A stretch of 13,650 nucleotides of DNA from UMGS1474 sp050946775 (GCA_050946775.1 JBMNVL010000050.1:1-13650), one strand, 5' to 3'; counted from the first letter of the stretch, positions 6,076 through 11,952 are shown. Numbers and translations are program-made. Notes: generated from the letters alone by a model not told the origin.

Positions 6076-6396
6076 TTATACCCTCTCGAAGCGTTCCACG
6101 TCGGTGACGAAGATGGTGGCGCCGCCCACCGTCAGTTCCATGGGGATGGCGTTTTCCGCCTGTGCGCCGTAAGCCGCGCTGGACACCATTTTCGTCCGCT
6201 TTTTGGAATGCTTTTCCACAATGGCGATGATCTCATCGACCCGGCTGTCGTCCGCGCCCATCAGCAAGGTGGCGTTGGGGGCCATCAAAAAGCCGCCGAC
6301 CGACGCCATTCTGGTGACCGAAAACCCTTCCTGGGTCAGGGCGGTCGAAATGGCGTTGCTGTCGTCCTTGTTCACAATGGCGATGATCAGTTTCAT
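6076..6396 (-). CDS. darA: Cyclic di-AMP receptor DarA (YaaQ/PstA)
   Basis: A 106-residue PII-like trimeric protein that binds c-di-AMP in Firmicutes; its downstream target is not established. The N-terminus MKLIIAIVNKDDSN, the ligand loop SVTRMASVGGFLMAPNATLL (26-45) and the C-terminal VGGATIFV match the family. The usual (S/A)GNTT part of the ligand loop reads APNAT here, so one glycine is replaced by proline. The start at 6396 is chosen because AGGAGGAG lies about five bases upstream and because family proteins begin MKLI; an in-frame ATG 10 codons earlier has no comparable site. A strong promoter lies 36 bases upstream, so this gene opens the operon. In B. subtilis yaaQ follows tmk, which is absent here. 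Confidence 0.94.
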   Translation of the reverse strand: MKLIIAIVNKDDSNAISTALTQEGFSVTRMASVGGFLMAPNATLLMGADDSRVDEIIAIVEKHSKKRTKMVSSAAYGAQAENAIPMELTVGGATIFVTDVERFERV

Positions 6397-6431
6397 ACCG
6401 CTCCTCCTCTGCCTGGACTGCCTCACAGTAG

Positions 6432-6460
6432 ATTATACACCATCCGGCGGGAAGATACAA
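6432..6460 (-). promoter_or_regulatory. Promoter of the darA-holB-ricT operon
   Basis: On the minus strand, -35 TTGTAT (6455-6460), 17-base spacer and a perfect -10 TATAAT (6432-6437). The predicted transcript begins near 6425, giving a leader of about 29 bases that contains the darA ribosome binding site. The core of a dispersed repeat (6492-6522) ends about 30 bases further upstream. Confidence 0.8.
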
Positions 6461-6491
6461 GCGTTTTTGTTGATTTTTTCACCCCCGGCCG

Positions 6492-6557
6492 CCCGCGCAT
6501 TTGCACAAACTCCCGGCAGGCGCGTCTAACGTCTAACGTCTAACGTCTAACGTCTAA
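6492..6557 (-). repeat. Composite heptamer/core repeat, copy A
   Basis: Five perfect CGTCTAA units (6523-6557), that is TTAGACG on the minus strand, are followed on that strand by the core (6492-6522) that contains GTTTGTGCAAATGCGCGGG. Copies B and C share the same order and orientation relative to their heptamers. The first heptamer merges with the T tract of the DUF218 terminator, reading TTTTTAGACG. The core stops about 30 bases short of the darA promoter. Confidence 0.85.
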
Positions 6558-6586
6558 AAAGGCGTTCGCCGCGGCGAACGCCTTTT
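6557..6586 (-). terminator. Intrinsic terminator of the DUF218 gene
   Basis: A perfect 14-base-pair stem (6557-6570 with 6573-6586) around a two-base loop, with GGCGTTCGCC at its heart. It starts two bases after the DUF218 stop codon and ends in TTTTT on the minus strand. The A-run on the other side makes it potentially bidirectional. Confidence 0.85.
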
Positions 6587-6587
6587 G

Positions 6588-7265
6588 TCAGTTTTTTTGA
6601 TAGGGCAGCGGCGCGGTGGACGGCTCGGGCAGGGCGACGCATTGGGCCAGATCCTTGCCGCGGGCCAGGATCTCCCGCACCTCCCGCTTGGTTTTGCCGC
6701 CGTACGAGCGCAGATCGGCCGACACCCCGACCGCCTCGAGCCCCAGTCTTTGCGCGATATACAGCGCCCGGTAGAGGTGATAGGTCTGGGTGACGACCGT
6801 CACCCGGCGATACCGCCCGACGGCCTGCGCCCGCCAAAGCGTCTCGTAGGTGGACATCCCGGCCCGGTCCAGCACGATGGCCTCCTCGGGCACGCCCAGC
6901 TCCAGAGCGCAGCGCTTCATCGCCGCCGGCTCGTCGTAGCCGGGATCGGCGCCGTCGCCGCTGAGCACCAGCACCTTGCCGCCGCCGGCCTTGTAAAGCG
7001 ACACGGCGGTCTTGACCCGGTCCTCCAGCATCTCGCAGGGGGTGCCGTCGTCCCGCACCAGCGCGCCGAACACCACGATGGCGTCCGCCGGCCGTTCGGC
7101 GGCCTGCTCGATCGGCAGGATGTCCTGACCGCCGCGGACGACCACGTACCGGTCGGCGACCAGCGCCGGCAAAAGAAGCAGCCCCAGCGCCAGCAATCCC
7201 CGCCGCAGCCATCGCCGCCGGGACGGCCGTTTTTTCTCTTTGATGGGCCGGTCCTTTTTCGCCAT
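6588..7265 (-). CDS. DUF218 / SanA-YdcF family envelope protein
   Basis: A 225-residue protein with a very basic cytoplasmic N-terminus (KKDRPIKEKKRPSRRR), one membrane helix (about 22-38) and an extracytoplasmic DUF218 domain. Visible domain landmarks are DAIVVFGALV (61-70), LVLSGDG (99-105), the helix DEPAAMKRCALELGVP (111-126), STYETL (138-143) and VTVVTQTYHLYRAL (155-168). Relatives include E. coli SanA, linked to envelope barrier function, and YdcF, which binds SAM; the molecular activity is not settled. AAAGGAGA lies eight bases before the ATG. It is a single-gene unit with its own promoter and terminator, back to back with the AraC-type gene. Confidence 0.88.
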   Translation of the reverse strand: MAKKDRPIKEKKRPSRRRWLRRGLLALGLLLLPALVADRYVVVRGGQDILPIEQAAERPADAIVVFGALVRDDGTPCEMLEDRVKTAVSLYKAGGGKVLVLSGDGADPGYDEPAAMKRCALELGVPEEAIVLDRAGMSTYETLWRAQAVGRYRRVTVVTQTYHLYRALYIAQRLGLEAVGVSADLRSYGGKTKREVREILARGKDLAQCVALPEPSTAPLPYQKN

Positions 7266-7296
7266 GCCGCCGTCTCCTTTCCGAAGGGATGGTTCC

Positions 7297-7324
7297 AGTA
7301 TACCACAAATCTTTTTTGGCGCAA
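7297..7324 (-). promoter_or_regulatory. Promoter of the DUF218 gene
   Basis: Minus-strand TTGCGC (7319-7324), 16-base spacer, TATACT (7297-7302), about 30 bases before the start codon. The -35 half is only a partial match, but the position in the divergent gap fits. Confidence 0.55.
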
Positions 7325-7372
7325 CCGCCCGGCGGCAATCGTACGAAAATCGTCAGATTTTGTTTTGGCGGC

Positions 7373-7401
7373 TTGTAATCCCGCCCGGCGGATGGTATAC
7401 T
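7373..7401 (+). promoter_or_regulatory. Promoter of the AraC-type regulator gene
   Basis: TTGTAA (7373-7378), 17-base spacer, TATACT (7396-7401). The predicted start near 7407-7409 leaves a leader of only about 13-15 bases before the ATG at 7422, with the ribosome binding site AAAGAGGTG at its very 5' end. It diverges from the DUF218 promoter across a gap of about 50 bases. Confidence 0.7.
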
Positions 7402-7421
7402 GAAAAAAAGAGGTGCTGCGT

Positions 7422-8240
7422 ATGCTTCCCTACTTCGAAAACCGCCCGGAGGCGTATTACTCCTTTACCTGGCGGGATCAAAAAACCTGGCCGATACACC
7501 TGCACGACAACGTGGAGATCGTCTGCGTTTTGCGCGGCTCGATCGACCTGATCATTGATTTTACCACCTATTCCCTGCGCGCCGGGGATGCGGCGGTGAT
7601 CTTTCCCCATACCGTCCACGGCTATCAAACGCCAAAAAAAATCGAGACGACCCTGTTCAAGGGCGCCATGCTGATCCCGCCCAAGGGCGGCTGGGCGGCG
7701 GAGGATCTGGCGCGGTTCAGCCCCTCTTCCCCGGTGATCCGGGCGGCCGAAATAAACGAGGAAACGCGTTACGCGCTCGACCGGCTGCTGCGCGCCGACC
7801 CCGATAATCCCCGGATCGCGCAGGCGTATCTGCATCTGTTTTTGGGGCTGGCGTGGCCGCTGCTGAAGGCAGAGCCCCTTTCCAACGCCAACGGATCCAA
7901 TACGCCCCGGCGGGTGATCGAATACGTGATCGCCCATTACCGTCAGCCGCTGCAGGCCAAGGACGTGGCCGACGCGCTGGGGATCAGCCGCTCCCATCTG
8001 GCGCGGCTTTTTACCCAGCATTTCCACATGAATTTCAACGAGTACGTCAACCGTCTGCGGGTGCAGCAGGCGCAGGAGATGCTGCGCACCACCGACCGGC
8101 CGGTCACCGACGTGATGCTGGAGGTGGGGTTTGACAGCCAAAGCACCTTCAACCGGGTCTTCCGGCAATACCGGGGACTCTCTCCCCGGGAATACCGCCA
8201 GCTTCACCGCCATCCCGACGGCAAAAAGGAGGCGCGCTGA
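7422..8240 (+). CDS. AraC-family transcriptional regulator with cupin sensor domain
   Basis: A 272-residue cytosolic regulator. The N-terminal cupin-type sensor (about 10-90) shows HLHDNVE (26-32, the HxHxxxE pattern) and AGDAAVIFPHTVHGY (54-68). The C-terminal AraC DNA-binding domain (about 163-262) has two helix-turn-helix motifs: DVADALGISRSHLARLF (181-197) and VTDVMLEVGFDSQSTFNRVF (228-247), ending in the family signature GLSPREYRQ. I choose ATG 7422 because GAGGTG lies eight bases upstream; a GTG at 7413 lies within that site. Such proteins usually respond to small carbohydrates or metabolites, but no transport or catabolic genes adjoin it, so the regulon cannot be read here. Its stop overlaps the next start (TGATG). 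Confidence 0.92.
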   Translation: MLPYFENRPEAYYSFTWRDQKTWPIHLHDNVEIVCVLRGSIDLIIDFTTYSLRAGDAAVIFPHTVHGYQTPKKIETTLFKGAMLIPPKGGWAAEDLARFSPSSPVIRAAEINEETRYALDRLLRADPDNPRIAQAYLHLFLGLAWPLLKAEPLSNANGSNTPRRVIEYVIAHYRQPLQAKDVADALGISRSHLARLFTQHFHMNFNEYVNRLRVQQAQEMLRTTDRPVTDVMLEVGFDSQSTFNRVFRQYRGLSPREYRQLHRHPDGKKEAR

Positions 8241-8575
8241 TGGGGTTTTTTGAGCAGCGCCGTCAGCGCAGGGAGGCGGCGCGGGTTTTGGCGGCGCTGC
8301 GGGCGGTGGACGGACGGCAGATCCGCTACGTCACCCGCCGGGAGCCGGACGCCGCCGGCAATCCCACCGAAACGGTGCTGGGAAAGGGCGGGCGGATCTG
8401 GATGCGCGCCGACGAAGCCCGGATCACCGCCGCCGACCGGGAGATCTTCGCCTGCCCGGCCGGTGAGCTGGAGCTGGGCGAGCTGTTGAGCGGCGACGGA
8501 ATGGTGTTCAAGGGCCGCAACCGCCTGACCGGGCAGGTCGAGACGGTGGTGGCGTATTATTTGTATTTTCGATAA
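8240..8575 (+). CDS. Unrecognised 111-residue protein coupled to the AraC-type gene
   Basis: I do not recognise this protein. It begins with a basic amphipathic helix (FFEQRRQRREAARVLAALRAV), followed by a probably beta-rich region (QIRYVTRREPD, GKGGRIWMRADEARIT, EIFACPAGELELGELLSGDGMVFKG, VETVVAYYLYF). No membrane segment, signal peptide or catalytic motif stands out. AAAAAGGAGG precedes the start and the TGATG overlap with the regulator gene suggests coupled translation. It is followed by a strong terminator, so the regulator and this gene form a two-gene unit. Codon use resembles its neighbours. A domain for small-ligand or nucleic-acid binding is possible, but nothing seen supports a specific role. 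Confidence 0.75.
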   Translation: MGFFEQRRQRREAARVLAALRAVDGRQIRYVTRREPDAAGNPTETVLGKGGRIWMRADEARITAADREIFACPAGELELGELLSGDGMVFKGRNRLTGQVETVVAYYLYFR

Positions 8576-8587
8576 AACGGGCCCGTT

Positions 8588-8629
8588 TGATAAAACGATC
8601 CCCGCCGAAGAGCGGGGATCGTTTTATCA
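8588..8629 (+). terminator. Intrinsic terminator of the AraC-type operon
   Basis: A perfect 18-base-pair stem (8588-8605 with 8612-8629) with a six-base loop CGAAGA. It has a GC-rich centre and A/T-rich ends giving GTTTTAT on the plus strand. It begins 13 bases after the stop codon and is symmetrical enough to work in both directions. Confidence 0.85.
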
Positions 8630-8633
8630 GATA

Positions 8634-8697
8634 TTAGCCGTTAGACGTTAGACGTTAGACCCGCCCGCCTTTGGTTTGTGCAAATGCGCGGGGTGCG
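8634..8697 (+). repeat. Composite heptamer/core repeat, copy B
   Basis: Four heptamers in register, TTAGCCG, TTAGACG, TTAGACG, TTAGACC (8634-8661), followed by a core with GGTTTGTGCAAATGCGCGG and GGTGCG. It starts four bases after the terminator of the AraC-type operon and points the same way as that operon, as copy A does relative to the DUF218 gene. The TTGCCTCCC segment beyond it is shared with copy C. Confidence 0.85.
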
Positions 8698-8718
8698 TCT
8701 TGCCTCCCTCTGACGGGC

Positions 8719-8775
8719 AGCGTTTGCGAGCGCCGCCGGTTTACGGCGCGCGTCCTGCCTCTCCCAAAGGGAGAG
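8719..8775. repeat. Dispersed hairpin repeats in the intergenic gap
   Basis: Bases 8719-8739 are the exact reverse complement of 21 bases found in both left-end tandem units (for example 52-72 minus a base at each side). Further on, CTCTCCC (8759-8765) pairs with GGGAGAG (8769-8775) across AAA. The whole gap 8576-8832 holds only the terminator, copy B and these repeats; I see no gene in it. Confidence 0.65.
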
Positions 8776-8832
8776 CCAAGGGCGACCCAAAAGTTGGCGC
8801 AAACCGGCGGGGCGTTTACCGGCGAAGCAGGA

Positions 8833-9681
8833 TCATCCGATCACGCCGCTGACGGTCAGGGTCGCCACGCCGGGCGCGGTTTGCCACGCCCCGGTGTCGG
8901 GATCCTGGGTATAGGTCGCCGCCGGCAGGGTGATCTGTCCCGCCGCGGTGGCGAACAGCCCGGTATCGGGATCGTAGGCATACTGCGCTCCTTCGCTCCA
9001 GGGCGCGCCGTCGAAGGTGACGGCCAGATCGCTCAGCCGGGGATCGAAAACGTCGGTGATGACGGCGTTGTCGGTCGCGTCGGCCGGCGCGTTGCCGGTG
9101 TTATGCAGGGTAAAGGTATAGCTCACCCGTTCCCCGGCCATCACCGGATCGGGTGAGATCGCCTTGCTGACGCTCAGCACCGGCCCGGCGGCCGCGGTGA
9201 CGGTGGCGGCGGCGCTGACCGGCGCCGTACCGCCGACGGTCACGGTGTTGACCACCGTGGCGCCGGTCTCGGGAGACGCGAAGGGAGTCACCTGCGTCTC
9301 GTACACCAGCATGGCGCTGCCCGCCGCCGGCACGCTCAGCCCGGAAACGGTCATCGGCGGCCCGGCGGTCACCGCCGGCGCCGGCTGCAGGACGCCGTTG
9401 ACGTAATACCGCGCGCTGCCGTCGACGTACGCCAGCGGCACGACGGTGCTCTCCCCGAAGGGATACCCGCCCAGATCGTCGGTCAGAGTGATCCCGGTCA
9501 ACGGCGCGGTGCCGGTGTTGACCAGCGATACCACGTAGGTCTCGTTTCCGCCGACGGCGTAGGTGTCGGACAGGGCGGTCTTCGCCACGGTCAACGCCTC
9601 CAGCAATTCGCCGGCGGCGATATTGGAACGGGTCACGACGCCGTTATAAGAAAGGGTGGCTTGGTTAAAAAATGCGGCCAT
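8833..9681 (-). CDS. DUF11 double-repeat protein, possible spore-surface protein
   Basis: A 282-residue protein of two DUF11 (conserved repeat, Ig-like beta-sandwich) units. Unit one spans about 30-160, with YVVSLVNTGTAPLTGITLTD, FGESTVVPLAYVDG and RYYVNGVLQ. Unit two spans about 166-280, with LSVSKAISPDPVMAGE, YTFTLHNTGNAPA and ITDVFDP. The N-terminus MAAFFNQATLSYNG is polar, with no signal peptide, membrane anchor or sorting signal, unlike most DUF11 surface proteins. Proteins with this start are, to my knowledge, common in spore-forming Clostridia, which makes a spore coat or exosporium role attractive but unproven. The start at 9681 is chosen for AGGAGG about seven bases upstream; an in-frame ATG 13 codons earlier lacks a site. 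It stands alone. Confidence 0.85.
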   Translation of the reverse strand: MAAFFNQATLSYNGVVTRSNIAAGELLEALTVAKTALSDTYAVGGNETYVVSLVNTGTAPLTGITLTDDLGGYPFGESTVVPLAYVDGSARYYVNGVLQPAPAVTAGPPMTVSGLSVPAAGSAMLVYETQVTPFASPETGATVVNTVTVGGTAPVSAAATVTAAAGPVLSVSKAISPDPVMAGERVSYTFTLHNTGNAPADATDNAVITDVFDPRLSDLAVTFDGAPWSEGAQYAYDPDTGLFATAAGQITLPAATYTQDPDTGAWQTAPGVATLTVSGVIG

Positions 9682-9722
9682 AAAAACGCCTCCTGTAGAA
9701 TGTCGGGACGATAGGTCCAACC

Positions 9723-9752
9723 CATTCTATGCGCCAGAAGGCGGCGGCGTTC
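9723..9752 (-). promoter_or_regulatory. Candidate sigma-K/sigma-E-like promoter of the DUF11 gene
   Basis: The minus strand reads AAC (9749-9751), about 17 bases, then CATAGAATG (9723-9731), close to the sigma-K pattern AC and CATAnnnTA of B. subtilis. No vegetative promoter is evident in this gap. A seven-base inverted repeat, TAGAATG/CATTCTA (9696-9702 and 9723-9729), overlaps the -10-like element. The call is a weak pattern match. Confidence 0.25.
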
Positions 9753-9883
9753 AAACGCCGTGACGCATGAAATATATCATGATTTTTTGTTCCGTTTTTG
9801 CTTTGCCGGCCTGCACGAGGCAATCAACACAACTCGAATGGATGTGCCTTGATCGTTGCGTGTTTTATACGTTTTTTGGCCTC
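9753..9883. other. Intergenic stretch without a recognisable gene
   Basis: The base composition falls here to moderately AT-rich. CATGA/TCATG (9766-9780) forms a small hairpin followed by ATTTTTTG on the plus strand. Small open frames occur on the minus strand but run into the hairpin string or tRNA genes and lack ribosome binding sites. I see nothing else supportable. Confidence 0.5.
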
Positions 9884-10071
9884 TTTTGAATGATGTCGCC
9901 GCCTTAGGCGGCTGATGATGTTTCTCCGCTTCGCTCCAAAACGATGTTGCTCCCTGCGGTCGCAATGATGCGATGTTTGCCCTTCACGTCCCGCAGGACA
10001 CATCATTGCCGAAGGCAACATCATGTGCGAAGCACACATCATTTGCCCGACAGGGCAAACATCATTCAAAA
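9884..10071. repeat. String of short hairpins with ATGATG/CATCAT separators and terminal inverted repeats
   Basis: The ends are a perfect 13-base inverted repeat: TTTTGAATGATGT (9884-9896) and ACATCATTCAAAA (10059-10071). Inside are short stems of differing sequence: GCCGCC/GGCGGC (9898-9912), TTGC/GCAA (9947-9965), GTCC/GGAC (9988-9999), TTGCC/GGCAA (10006-10018), TGTGC/GCACA (10024-10036) and TTTGCCC/GGGCAAA (10042-10059). Separators read ATGATG in the left part and CATCAT in the right. GCCTCTTTTG occurs at both borders (9879-9888 and 10074-10083). The right end merges with the terminator of the tRNA operon. Confidence 0.85.
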
Positions 10072-10103
10072 ACGCCTCTTTTGTTTCCAAAAGAGGCGTT
10101 TTT
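10068..10103 (-). terminator. Intrinsic terminator of the tRNA operon
   Basis: A perfect 15-base-pair stem (10068-10082 with 10089-10103) around a six-base loop, ending in a T run on the minus strand. It begins three bases after the CCA end of tRNA-Gln. Confidence 0.88.
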
Positions 10104-10105
10104 GT

Positions 10106-10179
10106 TGGCTGGGATGGCTGGAATCGAACCAGCACGGGCAGAGTCAAAGTCTGCTGTCCTACCACTAGACTACACCCCA
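10106..10179 (-). tRNA. tRNA-Gln (anticodon TTG)
   Basis: The minus strand gives a full cloverleaf with acceptor TGGGGTG/CATCCCA (one G-U pair), anticodon loop CTTTGAC with TTG, T-arm GCTGG-TTCGATT-CCAGC, discriminator G and an encoded CCA. It reads CAA codons. It is the last gene of a four-tRNA operon and lies directly before the terminator. Confidence 0.95.
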
Positions 10180-10182
10180 ATA

Positions 10183-10217
10183 TGGGGAACGGGACATAGC
10201 AAGCGTATGTCCCGTTC
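10183..10217 (-). other. Hairpin in the tRNA-His/tRNA-Gln spacer
   Basis: A perfect 12-base inverted repeat (10187-10198 with 10206-10217) with a seven-base loop fills the 42-base spacer. No T tract follows, so it is unlikely to terminate; it may be a processing stem. The adjoining TGGGG (10183-10187) is complementary to CCCCA at 10175-10179, so the leader can also pair with the 5' acceptor strand of tRNA-Gln. Confidence 0.75.
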
Positions 10218-10221
10218 GGTG

Positions 10222-10298
10222 TGGGGTGGAAGATGGGACTCGAACCCACGGTCTCCAGAGCCACAATCTGGCGCTTTAACCAACTAAGCTACATCCAC
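10222..10298 (-). tRNA. tRNA-His (anticodon GTG)
   Basis: Minus-strand cloverleaf with anticodon GTG, T-arm GTGGG-TTCGAGT-CCCAT, discriminator C and encoded CCA. The extra G-1 typical of tRNA-His is encoded at 10299. The acceptor strands GTGGATG and CTTCCAC pair except at position 6-67, where two T residues oppose each other. Confidence 0.94.
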
Positions 10299-10307
10299 CA
10301 TAAAAAC

Positions 10308-10384
10308 TGGCGCGCCTGAAGGGACTCGAACCCCTGACCCTCTGCTTAGAAGGCAGATGCTCTATCCAGCTGAGCTACAGGCGC
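10308..10384 (-). tRNA. tRNA-Arg (anticodon TCT)
   Basis: Minus-strand cloverleaf with fully paired acceptor GCGCCTG/CAGGCGC, anticodon stem TCTGC/GCAGA and loop CTTCTAA, giving anticodon TCT for AGA codons. Discriminator G and CCA are encoded. Second gene of the operon. Confidence 0.95.
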
Positions 10385-10406
10385 AGATCACATCCCAAAC
10401 GGGAGT

Positions 10407-10480
10407 TGGAGCGGGTGATGGGAATCGAACCCACATGGCCAGCTTGGAAGGCTGGAGTTCTACCACTGAACTACACCCGC
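10407..10480 (-). tRNA. tRNA-Gly (anticodon TCC)
   Basis: Minus-strand cloverleaf with acceptor GCGGGTG/CACCCGC, anticodon stem CCAGC/GCTGG and loop CTTCCAA, giving TCC for GGA codons. Discriminator T and CCA are encoded. First gene of the operon, about six bases after the predicted transcription start. Confidence 0.95.
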
Positions 10481-10492
10481 AAGGTGCTCTTA

Positions 10493-10522
10493 ATCATACC
10501 ACAACCGCCGCGGCGATGTCAA
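10493..10522 (-). promoter_or_regulatory. Promoter of the tRNA operon
   Basis: A perfect -35 box TTGACA (10517-10522), 18-base spacer and -10 box TATGAT (10493-10498) on the minus strand. The predicted start near 10486 lies just before tRNA-Gly. Between it and the transglutaminase gene stop at 10599 I see inverted repeats but no clear terminator, so some read-through into the tRNA operon is possible. Confidence 0.85.
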
Positions 10523-10598
10523 GAGTTTTTTTCGCCTGCAAAAGCCGCCCGCCGGAGGCTTGCGCCGGCGCGCGGCGTGCGCTCCCGCCCGTTTTCCT

Positions 10599-11831
10599 TT
10601 ACAGCCGGTACAGGGCGATGGTGTAGTAGGTGGTGTTGACCCGCATCTCGTAGTCGTCCCAGACGGCGGCGTCGGCCGCCTGCTGGCGGATCAGATCGGC
10701 CAGCAGCTGCCGGTTGCTGATCAGCAGCTGCCCGTTGATAAAGGTGGGCGGATCGAACTGCAGATCGATCACCGGCTCGTCAGCGTCCATATCCCGGGCG
10801 ATGACGGCGGCGATATCGTCCCGGTCAAAGCTGTTGATGAAATGATTGGTCCGCCGGTAATAATTGTCCTGGGTGGCGGTGCAGGTGTCCACCCCGATGG
10901 CGTCCTCGTCGATGGTATGGGTGCGGGCGATGGCTTCGGTCGTCACGTTGAAAAAGGTGTAGCGGATCCGCTCGTCCACGTCGTCCCAGGTGGGATCGAG
11001 ATGGTAGTTGCGCCCGTTGATGGTGACCAGATTCCACATATGCGGCGCGTCGTTTTCGTTGATGCCGGTCACCAGCGAGCATTCGATCCCCGCCCGGTGG
11101 AGCAGCAGCTGCATCCCGCGGGAATAGCCCTCGCAGACCGCCTTGCCCTCCACCAGCGCGCCGTAAGCGGTAAAGGCGCCGGGATACATCCGGGTATCGT
11201 GCGACGCGCCGGCCTCGGTATAATAGCTGCACCGCTGCAGCAGCCGGTCGTGAAGCAGCCGCTCCCGGGCGAAATCGTCGCCCCGGGGCAGATCGCGGGT
11301 AAACTCGTCCAGCGCCTGCTCCAGCCGGGCGCCGGCGACCCGCCTCTCCGCCGCCGACATGGTGAAGGCCAGGCACAGCGACCGGCAGACCAGCTCGCCG
11401 GTCTTTTCGTTGCGATAGCCCTCGTAGTAATAGTCGTTGCTCAAAAAATAAAACTGGGGATTGTCCCAGGTAAAGGCCTCGTACAGCCGCTTGGCGTCCC
11501 GCTCGTTGTCCACGTGGACCGGCAGGGCGACCCGCACCCCCGGAAAGGTCATCTGGGCGCGGTCGAGCGGCTCGTCGGTGTTGGCCTGGCTGACGGTGAC
11601 GACGCTGTCGGTGTTGACCGCCTGGCGCACCGCGTCGTACAGCGCGGCGTAGCATTGGCGCAGCGGCTGGGTCAGCCGGTCGTAGCACCAGTTGTCCCGG
11701 AATTCCGCCAGATAGGGCGATTCCCCGGCGGGCGTCGGCGGGGTGTCGGCCGGTGCGGCGGGAAAAAAGACGCTGCAGCCGCCGCAAAACACCATCGCGC
11801 CCGTCAACAGCGCGATCAACCGCTTTCTCAC
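10599..11831 (-). CDS. Transglutaminase-like domain protein, putative lipoprotein
   Basis: A 410-residue exported protein. The GTG start at 11831 is preferred because AAAGGAG lies nine bases upstream and it gives an ideal signal: RKR, then hydrophobic LIALLTGAMVF, then CGGC with C19 as the likely lipidated residue, although -3 Cys makes the lipobox imperfect. A Pro-rich linker follows. The C-terminal half carries a transglutaminase/protease-like core with the catalytic triad visible: C233 in GKAVCEGYSRG, H264 in APHMWNLV and D279 in HLDPTWDD. Such domains act as cysteine proteases or cross-linking enzymes at the cell surface; the substrate is unknown. Cys residues in the middle region (NWCYD, RQCY, LVCRSLC) may pair. 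It has an extended -10 promoter and seems monocistronic. Confidence 0.85.
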   Translation of the reverse strand: MRKRLIALLTGAMVFCGGCSVFFPAAPADTPPTPAGESPYLAEFRDNWCYDRLTQPLRQCYAALYDAVRQAVNTDSVVTVSQANTDEPLDRAQMTFPGVRVALPVHVDNERDAKRLYEAFTWDNPQFYFLSNDYYYEGYRNEKTGELVCRSLCLAFTMSAAERRVAGARLEQALDEFTRDLPRGDDFARERLLHDRLLQRCSYYTEAGASHDTRMYPGAFTAYGALVEGKAVCEGYSRGMQLLLHRAGIECSLVTGINENDAPHMWNLVTINGRNYHLDPTWDDVDERIRYTFFNVTTEAIARTHTIDEDAIGVDTCTATQDNYYRRTNHFINSFDRDDIAAVIARDMDADEPVIDLQFDPPTFINGQLLISNRQLLADLIRQQAADAAVWDDYEMRVNTTYYTIALYRL

Positions 11832-11883
11832 CCGAGGTCGCTCCTTTCCCACCGATTTTTGCCATGAATAGATATCCGATTCT

Positions 11884-11892
11884 ATTATAACA
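11884..11892 (-). promoter_or_regulatory. Extended -10 promoter of the transglutaminase-like gene
   Basis: The minus strand has a perfect TATAAT (11884-11889) preceded by TGT, an extended -10 arrangement. No good -35 box lies 16-18 bases upstream. The leader would be about 45 bases. Confidence 0.6.
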
Positions 11893-11908
11893 GGAAATTT
11901 TCTCAAAA

Positions 11909-11933
11909 CCGATAACAGTTTCGTTATTTCCGG
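11909..11933 (-). terminator. Weak terminator-like hairpin after comM
   Basis: CCG plus ATAAC pairs with GTTAT plus CGG around a six-base loop, with a three-base bulge, followed by TTTTGAG on the minus strand. It lies about 20 bases after the comM stop and just upstream of the next promoter. The stem is short, so the call is tentative. Confidence 0.35.
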
Positions 11934-11952
11934 CTACAGTCCTGTAACTTTT

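Noticed and set aside
6523..6557. Heptamer array as an origin iteron set or DnaA-box cluster
   Set aside because: TTAGACG does not match the DnaA box TTATCCACA, there is no AT-rich unwinding region or replication gene, and two further copies lie in unrelated gaps.
9766..9788. Plus-strand terminator (CATGA/TCATG stem followed by a T run)
   Set aside because: The stem has only five pairs and no plus-strand gene lies upstream; it is more likely incidental.
9884..10071. CRISPR array
   Set aside because: The constant part is only six or seven bases and the variable parts are themselves palindromes; there are no 23-37 base repeats and no cas genes.
9824..10264. Minus-strand open frame of 146 codons upstream of the DUF11 gene
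   Set aside because: It crosses two tRNA genes, the terminator and the hairpin string, so it cannot be a real protein gene.
10531..10598. Intrinsic terminator for the transglutaminase-like gene
   Set aside because: Several GC-rich inverted repeats are possible but none has a clear stem directly followed by a T tract in the minus direction.
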